Assembly (NCBI RefSeq): GCF_964656455.1
Contig: NC_135724.1
Span: 8,485,466 to 8,549,465 of the forward strand
DNA length: 64,000 nucleotides
Direction of reading: 5' to 3'
Source: Halichoerus grypus
Taxonomy: Eukaryota; Chordata; Mammalia; Carnivora; Phocidae
The notes under the pieces are model-generated. The model searched no databases. It had not been told where the DNA came from and saw nothing but the letters and a program-made list of their open reading frames with translations. Position 1 is the first letter of the stretch. Every line of letters starts with the position of its first letter. Of the stretch, positions 33,053 to 44,591 are shown one piece after another. The translations under genes were made by a program, and so were the position numbers.

Positions 33053-34654
33053 ATATATCATTTGCAAATATCTTCCCCCATTCCTTAGGTTGTCTTTTAG
33101 TTTGGTGATTGTTTCTTTCATAGTGCAGGAGATTTTTATCTTGATGAAGTCTCAGTAGTTCATTTTTGTTTTTGTTTCCCTGCCTCCAGGGATGTATCTA
33201 GTAACAGGTTGCTACAGCCAATGTCAAAGAGGTTACTGCCTGTGCTCTCCTCTGGGATTTTGATGGTTTCCTGTCTCATATTTAGGTCTTTCATCCATTT
33301 TGAATCTATTTTTGTGTATGGTGTAAGAAAGTGGTCCAGTTTCATTCTTTTGCATGTGGCTGTCCAGTTTTCCCACACCACTTGTTGAAGAGACTTTTTT
33401 CCATTGGATATTTTTTCCTGCTTTGTTGAAGATCAGTTGACCATAGAGTTATGGGTCCATTTCTGGGGTTTCTATTCTGTTCCATTGATCTATGTGTCTA
33501 TTTTTGTGCAAGTACCATACTGTTTTGATCACTACAGCTTTGTAATATAATTTAAAATCTGGAATTGTGATGCCTTCAGCTTTGCTTTTCTTTTCCAAGA
33601 TAACTTTGGCTATTTGGGGTCTTTTGTGGTTCCATACAAATTTTAGGATTGTTTGTTCTAACTATGTGAAAAATGCTGCTGGTATTTTGATAATGACTGC
33701 ATTAAATGTGTATATTGCTTTGGGTAGCTAGACATTTTAACTATTTGTTCTTCCAATCAATCCATGAACATGGAATGTTTTTCCATTTCTTTGTGTCATT
33801 TTCAATTTCTTTCATCAATGTTTTATAATTTTCAGAGTACAGATCTTTTACCTCTTTAGTTAGGTTTATTCCTAGGTATCTTATTGTTTTTGGTGCAACT
33901 GTAAATGTGATCGATTCCTTGATTTCTCTTTCTGTTGCTTCATTATTGGTGTATAGGAATGCAACAGATTTCTGTACTTTGATTTTGTTTCCTGCAACTT
34001 TACTGACTTTGCGTTATCGTTATCAGTTCTAAAAATTTTTGGGTGGAGACTTCTGGGTTTTCTATACAGAGCATTATGTCATCTGCAAATAGTGAAAGTT
34101 TGACTTCTTCCTTGTTGGTTTGGATGCCTTTTATTTCTTTTTGTTTTCTCATTGCTGAGGCTAGGACTTCCAGGACTATATTGAACAACAGTGGTGAGAG
34201 TGGACATCCCTGTCTTATCCCTGACTGTAAAGGAAAAGCTCTCAGCTTTTTCCCCATTAAGGATGATATTAGCTGTGGGTTTTTGTATATGGCTTTATTA
34301 TGTTGAGGTATGTTTCTTCTACCCCTTTATCATGAATGGATGTGTACTTTGTCAAATACTTTTTCTGCATCTATTGAGAGGATCATATGGCTCTTATCCT
34401 TTCTTTTATTAACGTGCTGTACACGTTGATTGATTTGCAAATATTGACGCACGTTGCAACCCAGGAATAAATCCCACTAGATCATGGTGAATGATTCTTT
34501 TAATGTGCTGTTGGATTTGATTTGCGAAAATTTTGTTGAGAATTTTTGTATTCATGTTCATCAGAGATATTGGCCTATAGTTCTCTTTTTTAGTGGAAAT
34601 TTTGTCTAGTTTTGGAATCAGGGTAATGCTGGCCTCATAGAATGAGTTTGGAAA

Positions 34655-34832
34655 GGGCACCTGGGTGGCTCAGTCGGTTAAGCATTTGACTTTGACTCAG
34701 GTCATGATCCCAGGGTCCTGGGATTGAGCCCCAGGTCGGGCTCCCTGCTCAGCAGGGAGACTTCTTCTCCATCATCCTCTGCACCCCCCCCCCCCCGCTT
34801 GTGCTCTCTCTCTCTCTCAAATATTTTAAAAA
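34655..34832 (+). mobile_element. CAN-type SINE nested in L1, no clear TSD
   Basis: It has a clear head (GGGCACCTGGGTGGCTCAGT) and B box. A run of about 13 C sits in the body. Beyond a shared AATGAG, the flanks do not match, and the L1 sequence after it seems to lack some bases, so a small deletion may have gone with the insertion. Confidence 0.9.
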
Positions 34833-34952
34833 ATGAGATACATTTCTATTTTTTGGAATAGCTTGAGATGGATAGGTATTAACTCTTCTTTAAATGATTG
34901 CTAGGATTCCCCTGGGAAATCATCTGGCCCTGGACTTTTGTTTGTTGGGAAA

Positions 34953-35132
34953 TTTTTTTTTTAAAGGTTTATTTTTTTGAGAGAGAGCACAAGCGAGAAT
35001 GGGAGCAGGATGAGGGGCAGAGGGAAAGCATCTTCAAGCAGATTCCACACTGAGTGTGGAGCCTGAGATGTGGCTCAATCCCATGGCCCATGAGATCATG
35101 ACCTGAGCTGAAACCAAGAGTCAGACATTTGA
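34953..35132 (-). mobile_element. Old CAN SINE nested in L1, head missing
   Basis: In minus orientation the tail and GA/CT-rich body are present up to GAAACCAAGAGTCAGACATTT, but the last 30 or so bases of the head (the GGGTGGCTCAGT part) are absent and L1 sequence resumes. It belongs to an older subtype (GCAAGCGAGAATGGGAGC-like body). Confidence 0.88.
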
Positions 35133-36385
35133 TTACTGATTCAATTTCTTTGTTGGTTATCACTCTCCTCTTTCTTCCCTTTCTAGTTTTGGAAGTGTAT
35201 ATGTTTCTAGGAATCCATCCATTTCTTCCAGATTGTCCAATTTGTTGGCATATAATTTTTCAGAATATTCTCTTATAATTGTTTGTATTTCTGTGGTGTT
35301 GGTTGTTATTTCTCCTTTCTCATTGTGATTTTATTTATTTAGGTCTTTTCTGTTTTCTTTCTGGTATGTCTGGCTAAGAGTATATCAATTTCATTCTTTC
35401 AGAGAACCAGCTCCTGGTTTTTTGTTTGTTTCTATATCATTTATTTCTGCTCTGGTGTGTATTTTCTCCCCCTTCATCTCTTGGCTTTAGGCTTCATTTG
35501 TTCTTTTTCTAGCTCCTTTAGGTGTTAGGTTAGGTTGTGTTATTTCAGATTTTTCTTGCTTCTTGGGGTAGGTCTGTATTGCTACATACTTCCCTCTTAG
35601 GACCACTTTTGCTGCATCCCAAAGTTATGGACTATTGTATTTACATTTTCATTTGTTTCCATGTATTTTTTTTTTATTATTATTTACCTTTCTGATTGAC
35701 CCATTCATTCATTAGTAGGATGTTCTTTAGCCTATGTGTATTTGTGGTCTTTCCAAATTTTTTCTTGTGGTTGACTTCAAGTTTCATAGCATTGTGATCA
35801 GAAAGTATGCATGGTATGATCTCAGTCTTTTTGTACTTGTTGAGGTCTGAATTGTGACCGAGTATGTAATCTATTCTGGAGAATGTCCAAGTGCACTTTG
35901 AAAAGAATGTGTATTCTGCTGCATTAGGATGAAATGTTCTGAATATATCTGTTAAGTCCATCTAGTCCAGTGTGTCATTTAAAGCCATGGTTTCTTTGCT
36001 GATTTTCTGCTTAAGATGATCTGTCCTTTGATGTAAGTGGGGTGTTAAAGTCCACTACTATTATTTTTCCTTTATGTTCATTGTGGCAAGTTCCTTTATG
36101 TTTGTTATTGTTTTATATATTTTGGTGGTCCCAATTGGGGGCATAAATATTTACAATTGTTAGATCTTCTTGTTGGATTGTTCCCTTTATTATGATATAG
36201 TGCCCTTCTTCATTTCTTGTTACAGTCTTTAGTTTAAAATCTAGTTTGTCTGATATAAGTATTGCTATTCCAGCTTTCTTTTGATGTCCATTTGCATCAC
36301 AGATGTTTCTCCATGCTCTCACTTTTTATTTGAAGGCATCTTTAGGTCTAAAGTGAATCTCTTGTGGGCAGCATATAGATGGGTC

Positions 36386-36406
36386 TTTTTTTTTTTTTTT
36401 TTTTTT
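36386..36406 (+). repeat. (T)21 run inside L1 ORF2
   Basis: This is expanded from the short A-run that follows the early ORF2 'EWIKK' region, and it frameshifts the relic. Confidence 0.9.
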
Positions 36407-36559
36407 AATCTATTCTGACACTCTATGTCTTTTGTTTGGAGCATTTAGTCCATTTACATTCAGAGTGACTATTGATAGTTTTGTACTTAGTGCCTTTTTA
36501 TTACTTGTACTGTTGTTATTTCTGGAGATTTTCTGTTCCTTTCTGGTCTTTGTTGCTTT

Positions 36560-37442
36560 TGGTCTTTCTTTCCCACTCAAAGAGTCCCTTTTAATATTAC
36601 TTGCAGGGCTGGTTTAGTGGTCATGAACTCCTTTAGTTTTGTTTGGGAAACTCTTGATCTCTCCTTCTATTCTGAATGACAGCCTTGCTGGAAAGAATAT
36701 TCTTGGCTACAGTTTTTTTCCCATTCAGCACCTGGAATATATCATGCCACTCTTTTCTGGGCTTGTCAAGTTTCTGTGGAGAGATCTGCTGCTAACCTTA
36801 TTGGTCTTCCCTTGTACATTAGCGACTACTTTTGTCTGCTGCTTTTAGGATTTTTTTTCTTTATATTTTGCAGATTTATCTTGGTGTTGGCCTGCTTTTA
36901 TTGATTTTGATGGCAGTTCTCCATGCCTCCTGGATTTGGATGTCTGTTTACTTCCCAATTTAGGGAAGTTTTCAGCTATAATTTCCTCAAATTAGCCTTC
37001 TGCCCCCTTTTCTCTCTCTTCTTCTGTGACTCCTATACTACGAATGTTATTACACTTGATAGAGTCACTGAGTTCCCTTACTTTTGTGATCCAAGATTTT
37101 TCTTTCCCTCTTTTGTTTAGCTTCATTATTTTTCATAACTCTATCTTCTAGATCACTTATTTGTTCATCTGCTTCTTCTAGCCTTGTAGTCAACACATCC
37201 AGTCAGTTTCAAATCTCAGTTACTGCATTTTTTATTTCAGACTGATTTGTTTTTAGCTCTTTTATCTCTGCAATAGAGGTCTCCCTGATGTCTTCTATGC
37301 TTTTCTCAAGCCCAGGTAGTGTCCTTATGATTGTTGCTTTAAATTCTGGCTCAGACATATTACTTCTATCTGTTTTGCTTAGGTCTCTGGCTGTGACCTT
37401 TTCTTGTTCTTTCTTTTGGGATGAGTCCCTCCATCTTGGCAT
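36560..37442 (-). pseudogene. LINE-1 ORF1 remnant, broken
   Basis: It starts at the methionine coded at 37440-37442 with MPRWRDSSQKKEQEKVTARD and carries a stretch rich in E, I and K (IEDIRETSIAEIKELKTNQS), which fits the coiled coil of the L1 RNA-binding protein. The open part stops at 37209. Homology to ORF1 goes on in broken frames down to roughly 36560. The C-terminal boundary is my estimate. Confidence 0.85.
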
Positions 37443-37978
37443 TTTGTCTAGGTCTCTGTCTTCTCTGTGTTAGGAAAGCCTGTTACATTTCTTGCTCCTG
37501 AGAGTAATGGCTTTATGAAGAAGAGGTCATAAACTGTCCAGGGCCTGACACTTCAGGAAGTGTTTCTGGTGTGTGCTGCATGCATTCTGCTGCTGTCTTA
37601 TGGTTACTCTATCCCTCAGGTCAGCCCTCTGCAGAGTTTCTTGCTGCAGTGGGGAGTATTTGGACCTTGGCCAGAATGTGGCAAGTTATACCTAGTGTGC
37701 TCTGGTCTGCTTCTTAAGAGACCTGATGCTCTTTCCATTAGAGTTGAAGCTTTGCAGAACTGTGTGGTCCGTGCATGCAAGGGGGTTTGTGCTGGTCTTC
37801 TGGGTAAGGGGCCTGCTGCACTGCTCATTAGGCACACTTGCCCAAGAAAAGCAGCACCAGCAGAGCACAGGAGGGTGGGACTTTGTGTAAGCAGGTTAGG
37901 CAGCCAATGTTGGCACTGTGCTGTTTACTGAAGTTAGATTATGCTGAGGGGCAGGAGAGGGACCTACGGGTTCTTTTG
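37443..37978 (-). promoter_or_regulatory. LINE-1 5' UTR remnant
   Basis: About 535 bp lie between the L1 5' target-site copy and the ORF1 start, and they are GC-richer than the rest of the element. In full-length L1s this region holds the internal RNA polymerase II promoter. I cannot tell whether it is complete or whether it still works. The opposing 123- and 73-codon frames here are not genes. Confidence 0.7.
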
Positions 37979-38005
37979 GAGGACCACATTTTTTAAGTAA
38001 GGTGT
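37979..38005 (+). mobile_element. MER5-like hAT element, right part
   Basis: It begins with the second copy of the L1 target site and resumes the MER5-like sequence broken at 31887. Confidence 0.55.
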
Positions 38006-38850
38006 CAGAGCAAAGACAAGTCCTTTTGAGTGGACCCTGACTAGACCTGCCATGCTCTGCAATTCTTAGGTTAATAGATAGAGTTTTAAAAAGCATACAC
38101 AGTCAGTTTTATAGATGCAATATGAATACAAAAGGAAATGCAAAAGTATAGTGATTTTCTCATTTTATTATAAATCATTTACAATATACTAAGTTGGTAC
38201 AGATGGCATAGATGAAACATGCAAGTTATATCAAGATTTTATGGCTTACCAAGGGAAGATTGTGTACTCACATAAGCTAATTTTGCTGAATTTTCAGAGT
38301 GACACAGTTGGGATCCTAGTAAGTCTAGCAAATGCAATATGATGGTTTTTGCTTATCTGGTAGGACTTTATGGTGCATAGATAGAACACCACCAGTGAGA
38401 TCAACACCATCCTGTCTCCTGGGGAGAAGTAGGCATGCCTGGGTTGTCAGACTTTTGCAGCATCCTCCATCTTAATGACGTTTTGAAGAATGCAGTCTTA
38501 GAGTTTATCATAGTCAAGCATCACTTCTTTAGATTTGTATAGCAGTTGCTCAATTTGGGAAAGTCTCAAGCCCAGTTATTCATGGCACTTCTTTGTTAGA
38601 AAACCAAAAATGATCTCCTGGTTTAAGCATTAACAGGCTACCAATAAGGAGGTAGCCTTCCAGTTTTTGGAATGGACATCTGTCTGGGACCCCTGATAGC
38701 TCAAAATCTTAGTCTTATTGGTAGCATGTAGTGTGGAACAAAGTATATATAGGTCATTTATGCTAGAGATTCAGTGTGGTACCTTTACCATGGATGTCCC
38801 CATGTGATATCGATAACAGACAAATGGATGTGTGTTTTGTTTTTTTTTTT
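38006..38850. other. Unclassified stretch
   Basis: It has no usable open frame. The part at 38350-38720 has even base composition and phrases such as GGGGAGAAGTAGGCATGCCTGG that suggest an old LTR or other repeat, but I cannot name one. Confidence 0.35.
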
Positions 38851-38854
38851 CTTT

Positions 38855-38968
38855 TGAGGAGCCCATAAGAATCAGTGAGATTAAGTTACTGGTCTAAACA
38901 GCATCCTAGGAATTAAGAGAGCTAGAACTTGATTCTCTGCCTAAAATTTCACATCACACATGCTAGTG
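38855..38968 (-). mobile_element. MIR fragment
   Basis: GAGATTAAGTTACTGGTCTAAACAGCATCC, then GAGAGCTAGAACTTGATTCTC, is the complement of MIR's core ('gaggttaagtaacttgcccaaggtcacacagc ... agccgggattcgaaccc'). Confidence 0.65.
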
Positions 38969-40915
38969 TTTCTATAAATGTAGCATTCATTCATTTGTTG
39001 ATTCAATCATTTGTTTACTTGGTCATTATATATTTGCTTAGTTATTTGTTGGTTTGTATTAAGCTTTTCCAATGTGGCAAATGAATAATCTTGATAAGTT
39101 TTTTTTATCAGTAATGGTATGGTGATTGGGTTCATTTAGAGGGAAATCACAGTCTGCAAATCCTGAAAGGATGCTCATCCTAAAATATACACATATTATA
39201 AATACATTTTCTCTAAGTAGACTGCGTATGCTGTTTGGTTAAAGATTTTCAGATGAACCTGTTGAGAGATTCCACATGCCTACAATCTCTAGAGTAGGTA
39301 TTTAGGGAGAAATCATCAGGAAGCTTGTCCGGGTTCCTTGGGCACCCAGCCGTCAGTAAGAGAAACCAGGGAGCTGTCCAGCCATGTCTATAGCCCTCTC
39401 CTGGATCCTAAGAAGTAAGGTAGGAACCGTGGATCTGTGCTGCCACAGGGGCTGTGTGGGGGGTGCCCTGCCATCATTGTGCCGTCCTGGACTCAGACCA
39501 AACTTGCCCTACTTTTCCTGGTTTTCCCTACAACATTAAATGGTGCTGCAGTTAGAATGTGTTGAGTGACCTTTACTAAGGGCTCTATGCACAAAGCAAA
39601 AAACCTAATAGGAAAAAATACATTTGGACAATACATAAGAACAAAATTAAACTCCTCAATTTTTATAAATGGCTAAAAAATTCATTTGTCATATTTTTTT
39701 TTTATCTTCAAATGCTATACTTCCACAGGATTCAACATGCAAAAATTTGAAAAATGACTGGGAATATCTGAGAGGCAGTAGTTTTAAAGGCAACCTTTGG
39801 AGGGAACTGAAATAACTGAATTAGCTGTACAATGTTGAAGCCAAGAAAAATGATCTTAGAAGAATGATAATCTTGGTGTTTCAGTGGAATTATAGAAGCA
39901 AATAATATGCAACTAACTTCTGAGGTAAAATTCTTAATTAGGAAAAGTTACCAAACAGAAAAAAAAATATTCCTTGTCTAGGCTACTTTAACTTTCTTAT
40001 TCACAATAAATTTTATGTTGAGAATGGTCAAAACCTTAATTTCTGGGAGGCTAATGATCTGCTTCATCTGTGTCCAAGGATTTCTTTCCTCTTGGGTTTC
40101 CTCTTCCTTTTTACTGTTTTCCACACCCATTGTAGGGTTGCGGGGAGACTGGCCAGCACATTATAGAAGCAAATACACAGAAGAAAGAGCAGATAAAACT
40201 CCAGTTCATCCATTTTGATATCTATTGCTATTTTTGATGAAATATCTAGTAATGAAGATGACAGAGTGAATTTTCAGACATTTTTAGGACTATCAATTTG
40301 AATTAGTAGAAGAGATCATTTCTTTTAAGTCAATTTAGGAAAGAATACTGTATAATAAAGTATACAAAATATCCTTTACGTTTTTCATCAGTGGTGATAA
40401 TTCAACTCAAATAACGGGTCCTACCTGTGGTTTGAGTCTGTACACAGGAATGGAAGCATCTGTTGTTTACAGCCAAGATATTTTTACTCAGAGAATATTA
40501 ACAAAGTCAGTACTTCTCAAAAAATGGTACAAGTTGCAAGCATTTTATACTGCCATATCATTTTTATACTGCTCAATACCAAAAAAAAAACCTGTCATAA
40601 ATGATTTCCAAAAAAATTTATTGTTTTTCATACTGCAAGGAAGCACTGCCTGAGCAATGAAAACTTTCAATTTTTAGTATTCTAATGAGCTATTCAATAT
40701 GTTTGGGCACAAGTTCAAAAAGTAATGTGTTAGTAAGCACTGCGTTTAAAGAAGGAACTGCAAGTTCTAAAACATCAAGCAACATTCATAAAAGATAGAG
40801 ATGTGTCCATTGTGATACTGGGAGCGCATAGGAACCCTGTGTGGTTAGCTGCATAGTTGATGATGCCTCTTATCATGTGACCACTTTTCCTTCATCTAGA
40901 AACAATGGGTTTATT
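38969..40915. other. Unique stretch, 1.9 kb
   Basis: The patch at 39320-39560 is GC-richer (AGCTGTCCAGCCATGTCTAT, GGGGCTGTGTGGGGGGTGCC) but has no long frame. The 67- and 73-codon frames near 40015 and 40432 have no domain. I recognise no repeat. Confidence 0.5.
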
Positions 40916-41088
40916 CATTAAAAATTTTTTTCAAGCTCTATTGTACTATAATTGACATATAACATTGTGCAAGTTTAAGATGAACAATGTGTTGATTTGA
41001 TATGTGTGTATATCATGAAATGATTACCACAATTAGATGGGTTAACATGTCCTGCTGGACTTAGTAACTGTCACTAAAACATGGTATT
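40916..41088 (-). mobile_element. L1M 3'-end fragment, antisense
   Basis: CTATTGTACTATAATTGACATATAACATTG, GTTTAAGATGAACAATGTGTTG and ATGAAATGATTACCACAATTAG are the complement of an L1M 3' UTR. Confidence 0.7.
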
Positions 41089-41094
41089 GTGACT

Positions 41095-41650
41095 TGAGTT
41101 AGTCCATTATGTTCCAGTGGATATAAAAGAAATTAGTGCCATAAAACCACCATTTATTTTGCTCAGATTCCATTGATTAGAAATTCAAGGAGTGCACAGA
41201 AGGGTGAATTTTCTCTGCTCCGTGGTTTCTGAGACCTCTTGGAAGGCATGCAGATGAACGGATGGAATCCTTTGCAACCTCACTCAAGTGTTTGATGTCC
41301 TGTGGCAGTTGCTGCTGGGAAAACTCAAATAGCTGGGAGCTTGAAGCTCAGCTGCTTGTGCAACTGGCAATGATTAGTGTGGTCCCCTGATCCCTCCAAG
41401 ATGGCATCAGAGAAGCTGGATATCTTACATAGTGACTCAGGGCAGGTCTCAAGGGATAGCAAGTCTGGTAGAAGCTGTATCACCTTTTCTCACCAAGTTT
41501 TATAAGCCACTTCCAGTGCTTTATCTCTGCTAGAAGCCGCGCTCTAAGGCTGGCTCATAGTCAAGGAGAGAAAAAGTGGGCTCCATCCCTTTATGAAAGG
41601 TGGGTCAGAGAGTTTGTGGAATGTTTTCAAGCTATCTCCACATTGCTAAG
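41095..41650. mobile_element. Possible ERVL-type LTR relic
   Basis: The order ATTTATTTTGCTCAGATTCC, TCAAGGAGTGCACAGAAGGG, CTGATCCCTCCAAGATGGCATC, GAAGCTGTATCACCTTTTC, GGGCTCCATCCCTTTATG and AGAGAGTTTGTGGAATGTTTT recalls a common placental LTR with 'gattctgtggatcaggaattcgggcag ... gaatttgtgg'. The subfamily and strand are not certain. Confidence 0.4.
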
Positions 41651-42648
41651 AGAGAATTCATACATAATTACAAAAAAAAAAAAAAGAAAAAAGACACGAG
41701 ATGTTTTTTCAGTCGTTATAATGTGCTCTTTTTCACTACACTGAAAAAGCAAGTGTAATTGCGTGACATCACTGACAATCTTCTTAAGATAAAAAAGAGC
41801 AAGTTATTTTGAGAACAGAAAGCTGTGATTAGATCATGCGCAGAGAGAAGGACGCATTTCTATCACTCCTTCTCTGTAGGACTTGGGTGGAAGGATGGGA
41901 ATCTCCAAATTCTGCCAGAAAACTTAGAAAAAAATTTCAAGAAAAGCAAAGGCCTAACAGGTCAGGAGAAGTAATATCTGATCCTCATTTTCTGTTGCCC
42001 TCAACAGAAAATAAAGGCAGTTTATTCAAAATCCTTCTAGCAGATAGAATTCCTTACTTTCTGACTTTTTTTATCTGTTGCCTTTGAAGAATATACCTCA
42101 TCGATTAATTTGTGCCCTGCAAACTGGGCTAGAGTTTTTCCTGATTTTTGGTGATAAATTCCCATAAAACCTGAGAGAGATTGGTTAGCATGTATAATAA
42201 TAATTTGTCTCCAAAATCACACATTGCTGTGTCATTTTTAAATGTCTCAGACTTCACCTTTGTGTCCTGGGCTATAAAGTAGATGATCATAACTATATGT
42301 GACTTTCAGAAAAGGATGATGTAGATCTATATCCTAGTCACTTTTAAGGATGTATGCTAAAATTGTTTGAGTAATTTGTATCTCAAACCAAATAAGCAGA
42401 AATATCTGGGAAGGGCTACAAGAGCATGGAAGCTTAAAAATTCAACAATTGCAAAGGCATTGCAAGTGAAAAAAGTGTAGATAAATATGCATTTACAAAA
42501 TTTAAAAGGTGATAGCAACATCAGGCACCTTGATAGTAGAATAAGAACTTAGATTAGTATCTTTAAGCAACTTGTTAAGATCATATTCTACGTTTTAAGT
42601 GAAATTCTATTACATAAATAGAAGTAAGAAAGGGGGAGTGGATGCTTA
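41651..42648. other. Unique AT-rich stretch
   Basis: There is an A-run at 41670-41685. An 83-codon frame at 41836-42087 has no domain. No repeat is recognised. Confidence 0.5.
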
Positions 42649-42656
42649 AAGTATTT

Positions 42657-42870
42657 TATTGTTCAATTTTTTATTTAAATTCTAGTTAACATTAGGGTAT
42701 ATATTGGTTTCAGTGTAGAATTTAGTGATCATCACTTACATATAATACTCAGTGCTCATCACAAATGCCCTCCTTAATGCCCATCCCCCATAGAGCCCAT
42801 CCCCCACCCACCTCCCTGCAGTAACCCTCAGTTTGTTCTCTAAGCAAACCATAAGAGACTCGTAACTATG
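42657..42870 (-). mobile_element. Short LINE-1 3' UTR insertion with inverted 5' piece
   Basis: At 42657-42838 the L1 3' UTR is antisense (GTGTAGAATTTAGTGATCATC, ACCCTCAGTTTGTTCTC). Just after, 42842-42870 carries the neighbouring upstream L1 segment in the opposite orientation (GCAAACCATAAGAGACTCG). AAGTATTT at 42649-42656 and 42871-42878 may be the target-site duplication. This is the layout left by twin priming. Confidence 0.8.
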
Positions 42871-43031
42871 AAGTATTTAAATACAAATGTATCTGAGAAA
42901 TGTCAGAGCTGTTACACAGTTTTGTGTTTTTTTTAAATTTCTATATATGTACCATTTCTAATGTGTTATATGACCTGCCATTCTAAGTTAAATATCACAA
43001 ACTTAGATAATTTGAGTCAGTTTTACTAAAA

Positions 43032-43062
43032 CTGTGTCCACGTACAGTGTCCACGTACAGTG
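43032..43062 (+). repeat. 14-bp tandem duplication
   Basis: CTGTGTCCACGTACAGTGTCCACGTACAGTGG holds two copies of a GTGTCCACGTACA unit. Confidence 0.8.
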
Positions 43063-43585
43063 GCCAAATACACATCTTTATGTCAACTTACTTTAAATTG
43101 CACATGTTTAACTGAGTTTTAGGCTTATAAGCAATTCTGTATCTTTTTATCAAAATATATTTGACATATAACATTGTGTAAATTTAATATGTACAACCCG
43201 TTAACTTGATACATTTATATATTGTAAAATGATTATATAATTAGCACCTTCATAACATTACATAATTATAATTTCTTTTAAATGGTTAGAATAAAGTTCT
43301 AGCCTCTTAGCAAGTTTGATGACTACAATATTCCTTATTGTGCGCATTAGATTTCTAGGACTTATTTACTAATTGCAAGATTGTCCCTTTAAACATCTGT
43401 CCTGCCACCACTCCTGTCTCCTGGTAACCACCATTTACTCTGTGTTTATGAATTTGGCTTTTTTAGATTCCATATCTGAGTGATATCAGACCATATTTGT
43501 CTGACTTAGTCTAGCATAATGTGCTCAGATTCCACCCATTTTGCCTCAGATGGCAGGATGTTCTTCTCATGCTGAACAATATTCT

Positions 43586-43785
43586 TTTTTTTTTTTTTTT
43601 AAGATTTTATTTATTTGACAGAGAGAGACACAGCGAGAGAGGGAACGCAAGCAGGGGGAGTGGGAGAGGGAGAAGCAGGCTCCCCGCGGAGCAGGGAGCC
43701 CGATGCGGGGCTCGATCCCAGGGCCCTGGGATCATGACCTGAGCCGAAGGCAGACGCTTAACGACTGAGCCACCCAGGCGCCCCA
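43586..43785 (-). mobile_element. CAN-type SINE nested in L1M, 15-bp TSD
   Basis: GCTGAACAATATTCT occurs at 43571-43585 and 43786-43800 without mismatch. It is one of the least diverged SINEs here, with head GGGGCGCCTGGGTGGCTCAG. Confidence 0.97.
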
Positions 43786-43798
43786 GCTGAACAATATT

Positions 43799-43801
<3 letters not shown>

Positions 43802-43843
<42 letters not shown>
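43802..43843 (+). repeat. (GT)21 microsatellite
   Basis: There are 21 uninterrupted GT units directly beside the SINE's right target-site copy. Confidence 0.95.
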
Positions 43844-43847
<4 letters not shown>

Positions 43848-44388
43848 ATAAAGTCACATCATTATCCATCCATCTGCTCATGGGCACATAGGTTGTTTTC
43901 CGTATCTTGGCTATTGTGACTAATACTGCAACAAACATGGGAGTGCAGCTGTCACTTCTGTATGCTGTGTGTGGATACTTAGAAGTGGAATTGCTGAATC
44001 ATATGGTAGATCTATTTTCTAGTTTCTGTTGCTATGCAGGTTTTATGCTTAGCTATCAACTTTTTATTAAATGTATCCATTAATAAATACTAAATAGTTT
44101 TAGAATTATTGCTGGATAAATATATAAGCATTTAAAGACTACACAAGTGGATATACTTAAAATTTAATGTTAAATTCCAGTTTGGTTTGAAACATGGGGG
44201 TCGTGCATGATTTTTCTCTAAAAGTGACTTGTAACAATTCATCCTATTCCTATATGCTCAGCATGAGGTTGTCTATTTCCAGCCCATTGGTTCATTGTTA
44301 GCCTCAGTGTTTGCTTGGAGCTGGAGAATATGGCAGACTTGATGTGCTGTCCCAGTTTGGGGCTGGCCCTCTAAAAGGCCTGGTGGCT

Positions 44389-44575
44389 GGGGCGCCTGGG
44401 TAGCTCAGTCGGTTAAGCGACTGCTTTTGGCTCAGGTCATGATCCCGGAGTCCTGGGATCAAGGCCCCTGACCCCTCCCTGCTCAGAGGGGAGCCTGCTT
44501 CTCCCTCTCCCGCTCTCCCTGCTTGTGTTCTCGCTCTCTCTGTCAAATAAATAAATAAAATCTTTAAAAATAAAT
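44389..44575 (+). mobile_element. CAN-type SINE with 16-bp TSD
   Basis: AAAAGGCCTGGTGGCT at 44373-44388 and AAAAGGCCTGATGGCT at 44576-44591 differ by one base. The 162-codon minus frame at 44304-44792 passes right through this SINE and is not a gene. Confidence 0.96.
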
Positions 44576-44591
44576 AAAAGGCCTGATGGCT

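Larger units (their letters stand above)
32150..36500 (-). pseudogene. LINE-1 ORF2 remnant (endonuclease-reverse transcriptase), broken
   Basis: The endonuclease part is legible at 36113-36322 (KKAGIAILISDKLDFKLKTV, IVNIYAPNWDHQNI) and 35680-35961, with the SRIDYILG motif and the catalytic SDH at about 35794-35802. The reverse-transcriptase part is legible at 34409-34660 ([20 protein letters not shown]) and 34000-34257 ([20 protein letters not shown]), with the active-site FADD at about 34078-34089. C-terminal pieces lie at 33160-33381 and 32154-32339. A TAG at 36410-36412 replaces the W of the early 'RHRVxEW' motif, a 21-base homopolymer follows at once, and three SINEs interrupt it. Confidence 0.95.
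31888..37978 (-). mobile_element. Near full-length LINE-1, antisense, 14-bp TSD
   Basis: The element runs from its 3' A-rich tail (left) to a 5' UTR (right) over 6.1 kb, of which about 550 bp are three later SINEs. GAGGACCACATTTT flanks it at 31874-31887 and 37979-37992. In minus orientation the order is a 5' UTR of about 535 bp, ORF1, ORF2 with endonuclease and reverse-transcriptase motifs, and a 3' UTR. Many stops and frameshifts make it dead. It splits a MER5-like element, so the relative age is clear. Confidence 0.97.
43141..44045 (-). mobile_element. L1M (MA/MB-like) fragment, antisense, split by a SINE
   Basis: Left of the SINE are GACATATAACATTGTGTAAATTT, TTATTGTGCGCATTAGATTTC and CTCCTGGTAACCACCATTTACTC. 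Right of it are ATCCATCCATCTGCTCATGG, TTGGCTATTGTGACTAATAC and GTGGAATTGCTGAATCATATGG. Together they are the complement of an L1M ORF2 end and 3' UTR. Confidence 0.8.

Noticed and set aside
37560..37931. 123-codon plus frame with cysteine-rich sequence
   Set aside because: It lies antisense in the L1 5' UTR, overlaps another frame, and has no domain.
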